From assembly GCA_900550635.1 (NCBI GenBank), contig URSZ01000070.1, forward strand, positions 1 to 11,886: DNA of 11,886 bases, written 5' to 3'. Below are positions 5,522-11,886 of this stretch, piece by piece. The translations under genes were made by a program, and so were the position numbers. The DNA comes from an uncultured Prevotella sp. Its GTDB lineage: Bacteria; Bacteroidota; Bacteroidia; Bacteroidales; Bacteroidaceae. Below the pieces are notes generated by a model. It searched no databases. It saw only the letters and a program-made list of their open reading frames with translations, and was not told the origin of the DNA. The first letter of the stretch is position 1. The number at the start of each line of letters is the position of its first letter.

Positions 5522-7345
5522 ATGAGTACCGAAATGAAAATAAAATTGCGCAGCTCCTTTTCAACCGAAGGAAGAAGAATGGCGGGAGCTCGTGCTTTGT
5601 GGGTTGCCAACGGAATGAAGAAAGAACAGTTCGGCAAGCCTATCATAGCCATTGCAAACTCGTTCACACAGTTCGTGCCTGGGCATACGCACCTGCACGA
5701 GGCGGGGCAGCTCGTTAAAAAGGAAATAGAAAAACTTGGCTGCTATGCCGCAGAGTTCAACACAATAGCCATTGACGACGGAATAGCCATGGGGCACGAC
5801 GGAATGCTGTATTCCCTGCCTTCGCGCGACATCATTGCCGACTCGGTGGAGTACATGGTGAACGCGCACAAGGCCGACGCGCTCGTGTGCATAAGCAACT
5901 GCGACAAGATAACGCCGGGAATGCTCATGGCCGCAATGAGGCTTAACATACCCACCGTTTTCGTTTCGGGAGGCCCTATGGAGGCCGGACACTGGAAAGG
6001 CGAAAACATCGACCTTATAACAACCATGGTGAAAGGGGCCGACCCGAGTGTGACGCAGGATGAGCTCGACGAGATAGAGCGGCGCGCCTGCCCCGGCTGC
6101 GGCTGCTGCTCGGGCATGTTCACGGCAAATTCGATGAACTCGCTCACCGAAGCGATAGGTCTCTCGCTGCCCGGCAACGGAACTATCCTGGCTTCGCACA
6201 AGAACAGGCTGCAACTCTTCAAGGACGCGGCCGCATTGATAGTGAAGAACGCAATGAAATATTACGGCGAGGGCGACGAAAGCGTGCTGCCCCGCAGCAT
6301 AGCCACAAGGCAGGCGTTCCTCAACGCCATGTCACTCGACATAGCTATGGGCGGCTCGACAAACACGGTGCTGCACCTGTTGGCCGTGGCAAACGAAGGC
6401 GAAGTGGACTTCAAAATGGCCGACATCGACAGTCTGAGCCGCAAAGTGCCATGCCTTTGCAAACTCGCGCCCAATACGCAGAAATACTCTGTGGAAAACT
6501 GCAACCGCGCCGGCGGAATACTCGGTATAATGGGAGAACTGGCAAAAGGCGGGTTGCTCGACCTTACTGCAAGGCGTGTGGACGGAACTACCCTCGGCGA
6601 AGCCATAAGCAAGTACAACATCTGCACATCCAGCCTCGACCCCGAAGCAGAACGCATATACCGAAGTGCACCGGGTGGTAAGTTCACTACCGTAATGGGT
6701 TCGCAGGACAGTACGTGGGAAACGCTTGACACCGACCGTGCCGGCGGCTGCATACGCGACATCGAGCACGCATATTCCAAAGACGGCGGTCTGGCAGTGC
6801 TCTTCGGCAATATCGCAAAAGACGGCTGCGTAGTGAAGACAGCCGGCGTGGACGAGTCTATCTGGCACTTCGAAGGCCCGGCCAAGGTGTTCGATTCGCA
6901 GGAAGACGCTTGCGAAGGCATACTCGGAGGAAAAGTGAAAAGCGGCGATGTCGTGGTGATAACACACGAAGGCCCGAAAGGCGGACCGGGAATGCAGGAA
7001 ATGCTTTATCCCACGTCGTACATCAAGAGTATGCACCTCGGCAAGGAATGCGCCCTTATTACCGACGGACGCTTCAGCGGCGGAACGTCGGGGTTGAGCA
7101 TTGGACACATATCGCCCGAAGCTGCTTCGGGAGGTGCCATAGGAAAAGTAACCGACGGAGACATAATAGTAATAGACATACCCTCGCGCTCGATAAATGT
7201 ACGTTTGAGCGACGAAGAACTGGCCGCGCGCCCGCAAGTGCCGCTGCGCCGTAAACGCACGGTGTCGAAGGCCTTGAAAGCCTACGCTTCGATGGTAAGC
7301 TCGGCCGACAAGGGCGGTGTGCGTATACTTAAAAACGAAGAATGA
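5522..7345 (+). CDS. ilvD: Dihydroxy-acid dehydratase
   Basis: IlvD dehydrates 2,3-dihydroxy-isovalerate and 2,3-dihydroxy-3-methylvalerate to the 2-oxo acids that lead to valine/leucine and isoleucine; it is a cytoplasmic iron-sulfur enzyme. The 607-residue length is normal. Visible: SNCDKITPG at 125-133 (first IlvD/Edd signature, Cys127), CPGCGCCSGMFTANSMN starting at 190 (Cys196 at the conserved GxCxGM position), and ALITDGRFSGGTSG near the C-terminus (second signature). The N-terminal NSFTQFVPGH matches the E. coli-type enzyme, which lacks the extra cysteine seen there in plant-type [2Fe-2S] enzymes; the whole protein reads very like E. coli IlvD. I chose ATG 5522 because the family begins just before KLRSSFSTEGRRMAGARALW. 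The open frame back to 5384 would place the start before the promoter. It is the first operon gene and overlaps ilvB by 4 bp (ATGA). Confidence 0.98.
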   Translation: MSTEMKIKLRSSFSTEGRRMAGARALWVANGMKKEQFGKPIIAIANSFTQFVPGHTHLHEAGQLVKKEIEKLGCYAAEFNTIAIDDGIAMGHDGMLYSLPSRDIIADSVEYMVNAHKADALVCISNCDKITPGMLMAAMRLNIPTVFVSGGPMEAGHWKGENIDLITTMVKGADPSVTQDELDEIERRACPGCGCCSGMFTANSMNSLTEAIGLSLPGNGTILASHKNRLQLFKDAAALIVKNAMKYYGEGDESVLPRSIATRQAFLNAMSLDIAMGGSTNTVLHLLAVANEGEVDFKMADIDSLSRKVPCLCKLAPNTQKYSVENCNRAGGILGIMGELAKGGLLDLTARRVDGTTLGEAISKYNICTSSLDPEAERIYRSAPGGKFTTVMGSQDSTWETLDTDRAGGCIRDIEHAYSKDGGLAVLFGNIAKDGCVVKTAGVDESIWHFEGPAKVFDSQEDACEGILGGKVKSGDVVVITHEGPKGGPGMQEMLYPTSYIKSMHLGKECALITDGRFSGGTSGLSIGHISPEAASGGAIGKVTDGDIIVIDIPSRSINVRLSDEELAARPQVPLRRKRTVSKALKAYASMVSSADKGGVRILKNEE

Positions 7346-9045
7346 TGACAAATAAACTGATGACAGGGGCCGAAATCCTTATGCGTTCGCTTATCGACCA
7401 GGGCGTGACAACCTTGTTCGGCTATCCCGGCGGAGCAATAATGCCGGTTTACGACGCATTATATAAATACAAGGATAAAGAACTTAACCATATTCTCGTT
7501 CGACATGAGCAAGGTGCGGCACATGCGGCACAGGGCTACGCGCGAATAAGCGGGAAAGTTGGTGTGGCGCTCGTAACAAGCGGCCCAGGCGCAACGAATA
7601 CAATAACCGGACTGGCCGACGCCATGATGGACAGCACGCCTATCGTAGTTATAACGGGACAGGTGGGCCGCACGGCCTTGGGCAGCGACGCTTTCCAGGA
7701 ATGCGACGTCGTTGACCTTGCACAGCCAATATCAAAATGGGCCTATCAGATACGTAGTGCCGAAAAGATAGCCTGGGCAGTAAGCAGGGCTTTCTATATT
7801 GCAAGGAGCGGACGCCCAGGGCCGGTTGTACTGGATTTTGCGAAAAACGCGCAAACCGAAATGGCAGAGTACGAGCCGCGCAATATAAATTATATACGCA
7901 GCTACGAGCCTGTGCCTCCTACGGATAAGGAATCTGTAATAAAAGCAGCAGAACTTATAAATGAAGCAAAGAAGCCGCTCGTTCTTGTGGGGCAAGGAGT
8001 GGAACTCGGCAACGCTCAACGAGAGGTGAGAGAGTTCATAGAGAAAGCCGACGCACCGGCAGGTTGTACATTGCTCGGGCTTTCGGCCCTGCCTTCCAAC
8101 CATCCGTTGAACGTAGGTATGCTTGGCATGCACGGAAGTTATGCTGCCAACGTGAAGACTCAGGAATGCGACCTGCTCATAGCGATAGGTATGCGTTTCG
8201 ACGACAGGATAACCGGAAACTTGAAAACTTACGCTTGCAGCGCAAAGAAAATACATTTCGACATCGACCCGTCGGAAATAAACAAGAACGTGGAAGTCGA
8301 CATTGCCGTCCTTGGAGATTGCAAGGAAACTATTCCTGCCGTAACGGCTCTGCTTAAACAAGGCAACCGTAAAGCTTGGCGCGAAAGTTTCAAGGCTTTC
8401 GACAAACTTGAAGACGATAAGGTAATACAACCCGAAGTGTACCCCAAAGAAGGTCCGTTGCGAATGGGCGAGGTAGTTCATAAGGTTTCCGAAGCTACCA
8501 ACAACGAAGCAATTCTCGTAACCGACGTAGGGCAGAATCAAATGATAGCTGCGCGTTATTTCAAGTTCAAGAAAAACCGCAGCATAGTAACATCGGGCGG
8601 AATGGGAACCATGGGTTTCGGCCTTCCTGCCGCTATAGGAGCTACGTTTGCCGCGCCCGACCGCACAGTCTGCATGTTCTGTGGCGACGGCGGCCTGCAG
8701 ATGACAATAGAGGAACTGGGAACTATAATGGAGCAGCGCAGCCCCGTGAAGATAATCCTGCTTAATAATAACTACCTGGGCAATGTGCGCCAGTGGCAGG
8801 CCATGTTCTTCGAAAGGAGATATTCATTTACTCCGATGATGAATCCCGACTATGAAAAGATAGCCGAGGCATACAACATTCCCTCCCGCACGGTAACCGA
8901 GCGGGAAGACCTTGACGACGCAATACGCGAAATGCTCGAAACCGACGGGCCGTTCCTCTTGCAGGCTGCTGTTATGGAACAGGACAACGTGCTGCCGATG
9001 TGCAGCCCGGGACACGACGTTGACGATATGCTTCTCGAACTATAA
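7342..9045 (+). CDS. ilvB: Acetolactate synthase (acetohydroxyacid synthase), catalytic large subunit
   Basis: This subunit condenses two pyruvates to 2-acetolactate, or pyruvate with 2-oxobutyrate to 2-aceto-2-hydroxybutyrate, using thiamine diphosphate, Mg and FAD. The 567-residue protein shows the three-domain ThDP-enzyme plan. An N-terminal pyrimidine-binding domain holds FGYPGGAIMPVYD at 26-38 and RHEQGAAHAA, with Glu56 as the ThDP-activating glutamate, followed by ARISGKVGVALVTSGPGATN. A middle domain (about 190-350) follows. The C-terminal diphosphate domain has GMGTMGFGLPAAIGA and the ThDP motif from GDGG at 448-451 to NNN at 475-477. The start overlaps the ilvD stop by 4 bp, implying translational coupling; a second ATG follows at once (ATGATG), so the start is uncertain by one codon. 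ilvN follows after 37 bp. Confidence 0.98.
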   Translation: MMTNKLMTGAEILMRSLIDQGVTTLFGYPGGAIMPVYDALYKYKDKELNHILVRHEQGAAHAAQGYARISGKVGVALVTSGPGATNTITGLADAMMDSTPIVVITGQVGRTALGSDAFQECDVVDLAQPISKWAYQIRSAEKIAWAVSRAFYIARSGRPGPVVLDFAKNAQTEMAEYEPRNINYIRSYEPVPPTDKESVIKAAELINEAKKPLVLVGQGVELGNAQREVREFIEKADAPAGCTLLGLSALPSNHPLNVGMLGMHGSYAANVKTQECDLLIAIGMRFDDRITGNLKTYACSAKKIHFDIDPSEINKNVEVDIAVLGDCKETIPAVTALLKQGNRKAWRESFKAFDKLEDDKVIQPEVYPKEGPLRMGEVVHKVSEATNNEAILVTDVGQNQMIAARYFKFKKNRSIVTSGGMGTMGFGLPAAIGATFAAPDRTVCMFCGDGGLQMTIEELGTIMEQRSPVKIILLNNNYLGNVRQWQAMFFERRYSFTPMMNPDYEKIAEAYNIPSRTVTEREDLDDAIREMLETDGPFLLQAAVMEQDNVLPMCSPGHDVDDMLLEL

Positions 9046-9082
9046 TCTGCAGGACAACAGGTTTACTAATCAAAACAACAAC

Positions 9083-9640
9083 ATGGAAAGAGACGACACA
9101 CTGTATACTCTTATAATATTCTCGGAAAACCTGCCCGGTGTGCTTAATCATATAACTACTGTATTCACCCGCAGGCAGATAAACATAGAAAGCCTTAACG
9201 TTTCGGCGTCGAGCATTGAAGGCTTGCACAGGTACACAATCACCTGCTACGCCACCGAATGTCTGATAAAGAAAATAACCAAGCAGATAGAAAAGATAAT
9301 CGACGTGGTTTCGGCCAGCTATTTCAAGGAAAACGAAATATTCACGCTTGAAACGGCGCTTTACAAGCTGTCTACGCCATCGGTGCTCGAAAACCGTGAA
9401 ATATCAAAGGTAATACGCACGTTCGGGGCCAAGTTCGTAGAAGTGAACGCAACGTATTCCATTGTGACAATGGAAGGAATCACAGAGGAAATCACAAATC
9501 TGTACAAACACCTCAAAGTGCTCGACTGCATATTGCAGTTTGTACACTCCGGCTCAATTGCTGTCACCAAAAGCCGCCGCGAATTTGTCAGTGAGTTCAT
9601 AGCCAGCCGCAACCGCAAGCGTTTCGGCCTGGAAGAGTAG
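9083..9640 (+). CDS. ilvN: Acetolactate synthase, regulatory small subunit
   Basis: The 185-residue partner of IlvB. Small subunits of this family activate the catalytic subunit and confer feedback inhibition, usually by valine. Residues about 5-80 form an ACT domain: LYTLIIFSENLPGVLNHITT, with the PGVL turn that borders the amino acid site, then RRQINIESLNVSASSIEGLHRYTI. The remainder is the C-terminal activation domain of two-domain small subunits (from about residue 95; FGAKFVEVNATYSIVTMEG). The ATG at 9083 starts just before the ACT domain; the frame runs open back to 8912, but that part overlaps ilvB and is out-of-frame ilvB sequence. The gene is 37 bp after ilvB and 34 bp before the thioesterase, within the operon. 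Confidence 0.96.
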   Translation: MERDDTLYTLIIFSENLPGVLNHITTVFTRRQINIESLNVSASSIEGLHRYTITCYATECLIKKITKQIEKIIDVVSASYFKENEIFTLETALYKLSTPSVLENREISKVIRTFGAKFVEVNATYSIVTMEGITEEITNLYKHLKVLDCILQFVHSGSIAVTKSRREFVSEFIASRNRKRFGLEE

Positions 9641-9674
9641 AAATCCAGACAGGCGTACATACGGTAAAAGAACA

Positions 9675-10478
9675 ATGAGCAACGAAATATCAAAATCAGA
9701 AAAATTCAAATACACAGTAGAGCCTTTCCAGGAGGATTTCACCGGGCGTCTTTCGTGGCACATGCTCGGAAGCCGCATTCTCTCCACTGCAAGCCTCCAC
9801 GCCAACAGCCGCGGCTTCGGCATGGAGCAGTTGCTGCCGCAGAAGTTGGCGTGGGTAGTTTCGCGCCTTGCTATCGAGATGGACGAAATGCCGCGGGCGG
9901 GCGAGGAATACACCATCGAAACATGGATACGCTGCATATACCGCACTTTCACCGACAGGTGCTTCGCCATATTGCGCCCCGACGGCACGCCCTACGGGTA
10001 TGCGTACACGGTATGGGCCTTGCTGAATGCGGAGACAAGACAACCGGTAAACCTCGAACATCTTCCCGGCGGAGGGTTCGGTGATTGGGTGGACGGAGAA
10101 AAGAAATGCGGAGTTGCACCATTTTCCAGAATAAGGGTAAGAGAAACAACGCCCGTGAGGACGATTAAAGTGCAATACAGCGACATCGACATAAACAACC
10201 ACGTGAACAGCATACGTTACATAGAGCACATGCTCGACCTTTTTCCCGAGGAAATGTATGCCACGCATGAGGTTAAGCGCATAGAAGTGGCTTATCACGA
10301 AGAAGCATACGCCGACGAGACGCTGAATCTTTACAAGCAGCCGGTGGGAGAAGACACTTTCGATATCGAGATACGCAAAATCGCGGCTCCGGCGGCGGGC
10401 GAGGCCATGCCCGTGCCTGCCGGCAGGGAGCAACGCGTGTGCGCAAGCCGCGTGACCTTTAAACAGACAGAAAGCTAA
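9675..10478 (+). CDS. Acyl-ACP thioesterase (FatA/FatB-like)
   Basis: A 267-residue protein of the acyl-ACP thioesterase family, which hydrolyses acyl-acyl carrier protein to release free fatty acid and end chain elongation. Two hot-dog domains are seen: the N-terminal one at about 10-140 (RGFGMEQLLPQKLAWVVSRLAIEM, then WIRCIYRTFTDRCF) and the C-terminal one from about 160. SDIDINNHVNSIRYIEHML at 169-187 matches the plant FatB motif DxDxNxHVNN; Asp172, Asn174 and His176 align with the plant catalytic Asp, Asn and His, and Glu210 with the catalytic glutamate region, while the cysteine that follows in plants is Ala here. No signal or transit peptide is present, so it is cytoplasmic. It lies in the same direction 34 bp after ilvN and 67 bp before ilvC; from memory, a thioesterase in this place is usual in Bacteroides. 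It may set chain length or supply of fatty acids, including branched ones built on branched-chain amino acid intermediates; that link is inference. Confidence 0.93.
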   Translation: MSNEISKSEKFKYTVEPFQEDFTGRLSWHMLGSRILSTASLHANSRGFGMEQLLPQKLAWVVSRLAIEMDEMPRAGEEYTIETWIRCIYRTFTDRCFAILRPDGTPYGYAYTVWALLNAETRQPVNLEHLPGGGFGDWVDGEKKCGVAPFSRIRVRETTPVRTIKVQYSDIDINNHVNSIRYIEHMLDLFPEEMYATHEVKRIEVAYHEEAYADETLNLYKQPVGEDTFDIEIRKIAAPAAGEAMPVPAGREQRVCASRVTFKQTES

Positions 10479-10502
10479 TTAAACACATGTATAACTTGCT
10501 TA

Positions 10503-10524
10503 CCCGCGCATAACATGGCGCGGG
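10503..10524 (+). promoter_or_regulatory. Intercistronic hairpin upstream of ilvC
   Basis: A perfect 7-bp GC stem, CCCGCGC (10503-10509) with GCGCGGG (10518-10524), closes an 8-base loop in the 67-bp gap before ilvC. It is not followed by a T-tract, so it is not a terminator. It could protect or help process the mRNA on the ilvC side; that role is inferred. Confidence 0.5.
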
Positions 10525-10545
10525 AGCGTAAACAAACAACAAAAA

Positions 10546-11589
10546 ATGGCACAAATCAATTTTGGCGGCGTTGTTGAAAATGTAGCAACGCGCGAAGAAT
10601 TTCCATTAGACAAAGCCCGCGAAGTGCTCAAAGACGAGACCATCGCCGTGCTGGGCTACGGAATACAGGGCCCCGGACAGGCATGCAACCTCCGCGACAA
10701 CGGCTTCAACGTAATTGTTGGCCAGCGTCAGGGCAAAACCTATGAAAAATGCGTTGCCGACGGATGGGTTCCCGGCAAGACACTCTTCTCTATCGAAGAA
10801 GCTGCCGAAAAAGGCACAATCGTATGCATGCTCCTCAGCGACGCGGCTCAGATAGAAGTATGGCCCAAAATCAAACAGTACCTCACACCCGGCAAGGCGC
10901 TCTACTTCTCTCACGGTTTCGCAATAACCTACAAGGAACGCACAAACATCGTTCCCCCCGCTGACATCGACGTTATCATGGTAGCTCCCAAGGGCTCGGG
11001 CACATCGCTCCGCTCGCTCTTCCTCGAAGGCCGCGGAATCAACAGCTCGTATGCAATCTACCAGGACGCTACAGGCAAGGCCGAAGAGCGTACAATGGCT
11101 ATCGGTATAGGCATAGGCTCGGGCTACATGTTCAAAACCGACTTCAAGCGTGAGGTTTACAGCGACCTTACCGGCGAGCGCGGCGCACTCATGGGTGCAG
11201 TGCAGGGTATGTTCCTCGCACAGTACGAGACACTCCGCGAACACGGACACACACCCTCCGAAGCATTCAACGAAACAGTTGAGGAATTCACCCAGAGCCT
11301 CCTCCCCATGGTAGGAAAGAACGGTATGGACTGGATGTATGCCAACTGCTCCACCACCGCACAGCGCGGCGCTCTCGACTGGATGGGCCCGTTCCACGAC
11401 GCTATCAAACCCGTTATGGAAAAGCTCTACAACAGCGTGGCAACAGGCAACGAGGCTCAGATTTCAATCGACAGCAACTCAAAGCCCGACTACCGCGAGA
11501 AACTCAACGCAGAGCTCAAGGCGCTCCACGACAGTGAAATGTGGCGCACCGGCGAAACCGTTCGCAAGCTCCGTCCCGAGAACAACTGA
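10546..11589 (+). CDS. ilvC: Ketol-acid reductoisomerase
   Basis: IlvC rearranges and reduces acetolactate or acetohydroxybutyrate to the dihydroxy acids used by IlvD, with Mg2+ and NAD(P)H. The 347-residue protein has the Rossmann motif GYGIQGPGQA at 37-46 (most bacterial enzymes read GYGSQGHAxA). His123 in FSHGF and Lys149 in APKGSG fall at conserved positions. The metal ligands fit Asp207 and Glu211 (SDLTGERG) plus Glu243 and Glu247 (NETVEEF), and CSTTAQRGALDW supplies the substrate-side Ser. The length and single knotted domain are class I-like with a short C-terminal extension. The cofactor-phosphate loop after strand 2 reads GQRQGKTYEK (59-68), where common NADPH enzymes have RxGSxS, so cofactor preference is open. 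It is the last gene of the operon; a hairpin precedes it and a strong terminator follows 49 bases after the stop. Confidence 0.98.
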   Translation: MAQINFGGVVENVATREEFPLDKAREVLKDETIAVLGYGIQGPGQACNLRDNGFNVIVGQRQGKTYEKCVADGWVPGKTLFSIEEAAEKGTIVCMLLSDAAQIEVWPKIKQYLTPGKALYFSHGFAITYKERTNIVPPADIDVIMVAPKGSGTSLRSLFLEGRGINSSYAIYQDATGKAEERTMAIGIGIGSGYMFKTDFKREVYSDLTGERGALMGAVQGMFLAQYETLREHGHTPSEAFNETVEEFTQSLLPMVGKNGMDWMYANCSTTAQRGALDWMGPFHDAIKPVMEKLYNSVATGNEAQISIDSNSKPDYREKLNAELKALHDSEMWRTGETVRKLRPENN

Positions 11590-11604
11590 TACGTTCGGAA
11601 CAAC

Positions 11605-11625
11605 GTTGCGGCCTCGTGCCGTAAC
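11605..11625 (+). other. Small hairpin after ilvC
   Basis: GTTGCGGC (11605-11612) pairs with GCCGTAAC (11618-11625), 8 bp including one wobble, with a CTCGT loop. It has no T-tract and precedes the main terminator by 12 bases. It may protect the mRNA 3' end. Confidence 0.4.
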
Positions 11626-11637
11626 AACAAATACCTT

Positions 11638-11673
11638 AATCCGCAGGCCTTTCCGGGCTTGCGGATTTTCTTT
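11638..11673 (+). terminator. Intrinsic terminator of the ilv operon
   Basis: A 12-bp stem (11638-11649 with 11656-11667; one wobble pair, otherwise perfect) closes a 6-base loop. TTTCTTT follows. It starts 49 bases after the ilvC stop. Confidence 0.92.
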
Positions 11674-11831
11674 GTGAGTAATAACAGGCCTCCCTCGGGA
11701 ACACAACAAATGGTATCCTATGCTCCCAAGTCTGCATTGCATAATCATGCGGAACGCTACCGGATTTTATTCAAAACGGGGCGAAAAACGGGTCTTTGTA
11801 ACTGATTGGAACACAGGCTTCCTTTTTTGGC

Positions 11832-11880
11832 AAAAAATATGTCTGACATATTTTGAAATTAGTGCCTTGTATTTTTAATT
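11832..11880 (+). repeat. Palindromic AT-rich repeat, copy B (right end of window)
   Basis: This copy matches copy A (5143-5190) at 41 of 48 aligned positions in the same orientation, including the exact 14-base core GTGCCTTGTATTTT (11862-11875). It has one perfect 21-base palindrome centred at 11844, arms AAAATATGTC/GACATATTTT. A second site would be centred at the last base of the window; what can be seen of it is poorly conserved. The stretch 11674-11831 between the terminator and this repeat holds no supportable gene. Confidence 0.75.
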
Positions 11881-11886
11881 TTCTCC

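Noticed and set aside
7732..8541. Long minus-strand open frame inside ilvB, with similar antisense frames at 5561-6214, 6332-7351, 9696-10433 and 10606-11397
   Set aside because: Each is fully antisense to a well-identified ilv operon gene and has a biased, domainless translation, as expected from codon bias.
8912..9082. N-terminal extension of IlvN to an ATG at 8912
   Set aside because: It overlaps the end of ilvB out of frame, and the ACT domain begins right after the ATG at 9083.
1..11886. tRNA, rRNA, CRISPR array or phage genes
   Set aside because: No cloverleaf, rRNA segment, regularly spaced repeat array or phage-type protein was recognised on either strand.

Overview
The window looks like a piece of a Bacteroidales (Bacteroidetes) chromosome. 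The evidence is the gene order ilvD-ilvB-ilvN-acyl-ACP thioesterase-ilvC, a DUF4954 protein (a family I know mainly from Bacteroidetes), a GH43-type glycosidase, weak Shine-Dalgarno sequences, and promoters of the Bacteroidetes type (TTTG, about 19-20 bases, TAnnTTTG). Base composition is fairly even across the coding regions. I see no phage, plasmid, conjugative or defence genes. The coding content is mostly housekeeping; the less expected material is in the intergenic DNA.

Layout. Bases 1-660 hold the 3' part of a glycoside hydrolase family 43-like gene, closed by a strong intrinsic terminator. Bases 661-1140 have no gene but carry a roughly 195-bp MITE-like element with 24-bp terminal inverted repeats and an internal palindrome. 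On the minus strand, reading right to left, come a flavin reductase family protein (4395-4904), a large DUF4954 beta-helix protein (2234-4231) and chorismate synthase aroC (1141-2217). The last two are 16 bp apart and probably co-transcribed. A terminator-like hairpin with a T-tract lies just upstream of the DUF4954 start. Bases 4905-5521 are a palindrome-rich divergent intergenic region with a promoter on each side, a duplicated palindromic element and an orphan terminator-like hairpin.

On the plus strand, 5522-11589 is the branched-chain amino acid operon. IlvB/IlvN make acetolactate (or acetohydroxybutyrate), IlvC isomerises and reduces it, and IlvD dehydrates the diol to the 2-oxo acid. 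An acyl-ACP thioesterase sits between ilvN and ilvC. A clear intrinsic terminator follows ilvC at 11638-11673.

A 48-bp AT-rich sequence (41 of 48 identical, same orientation) is found both upstream of ilvD and at the far right end beyond the ilvC terminator, so it flanks the operon. It contains a palindrome with arms AAAATATGTC/GACATATTTT and a conserved core GTGCCTTGTATTTT. This repeat, the MITE-like element and the candidate leader attenuator in front of DUF4954-aroC are the observations I would follow up first. I do not see a clearly new multi-gene system.
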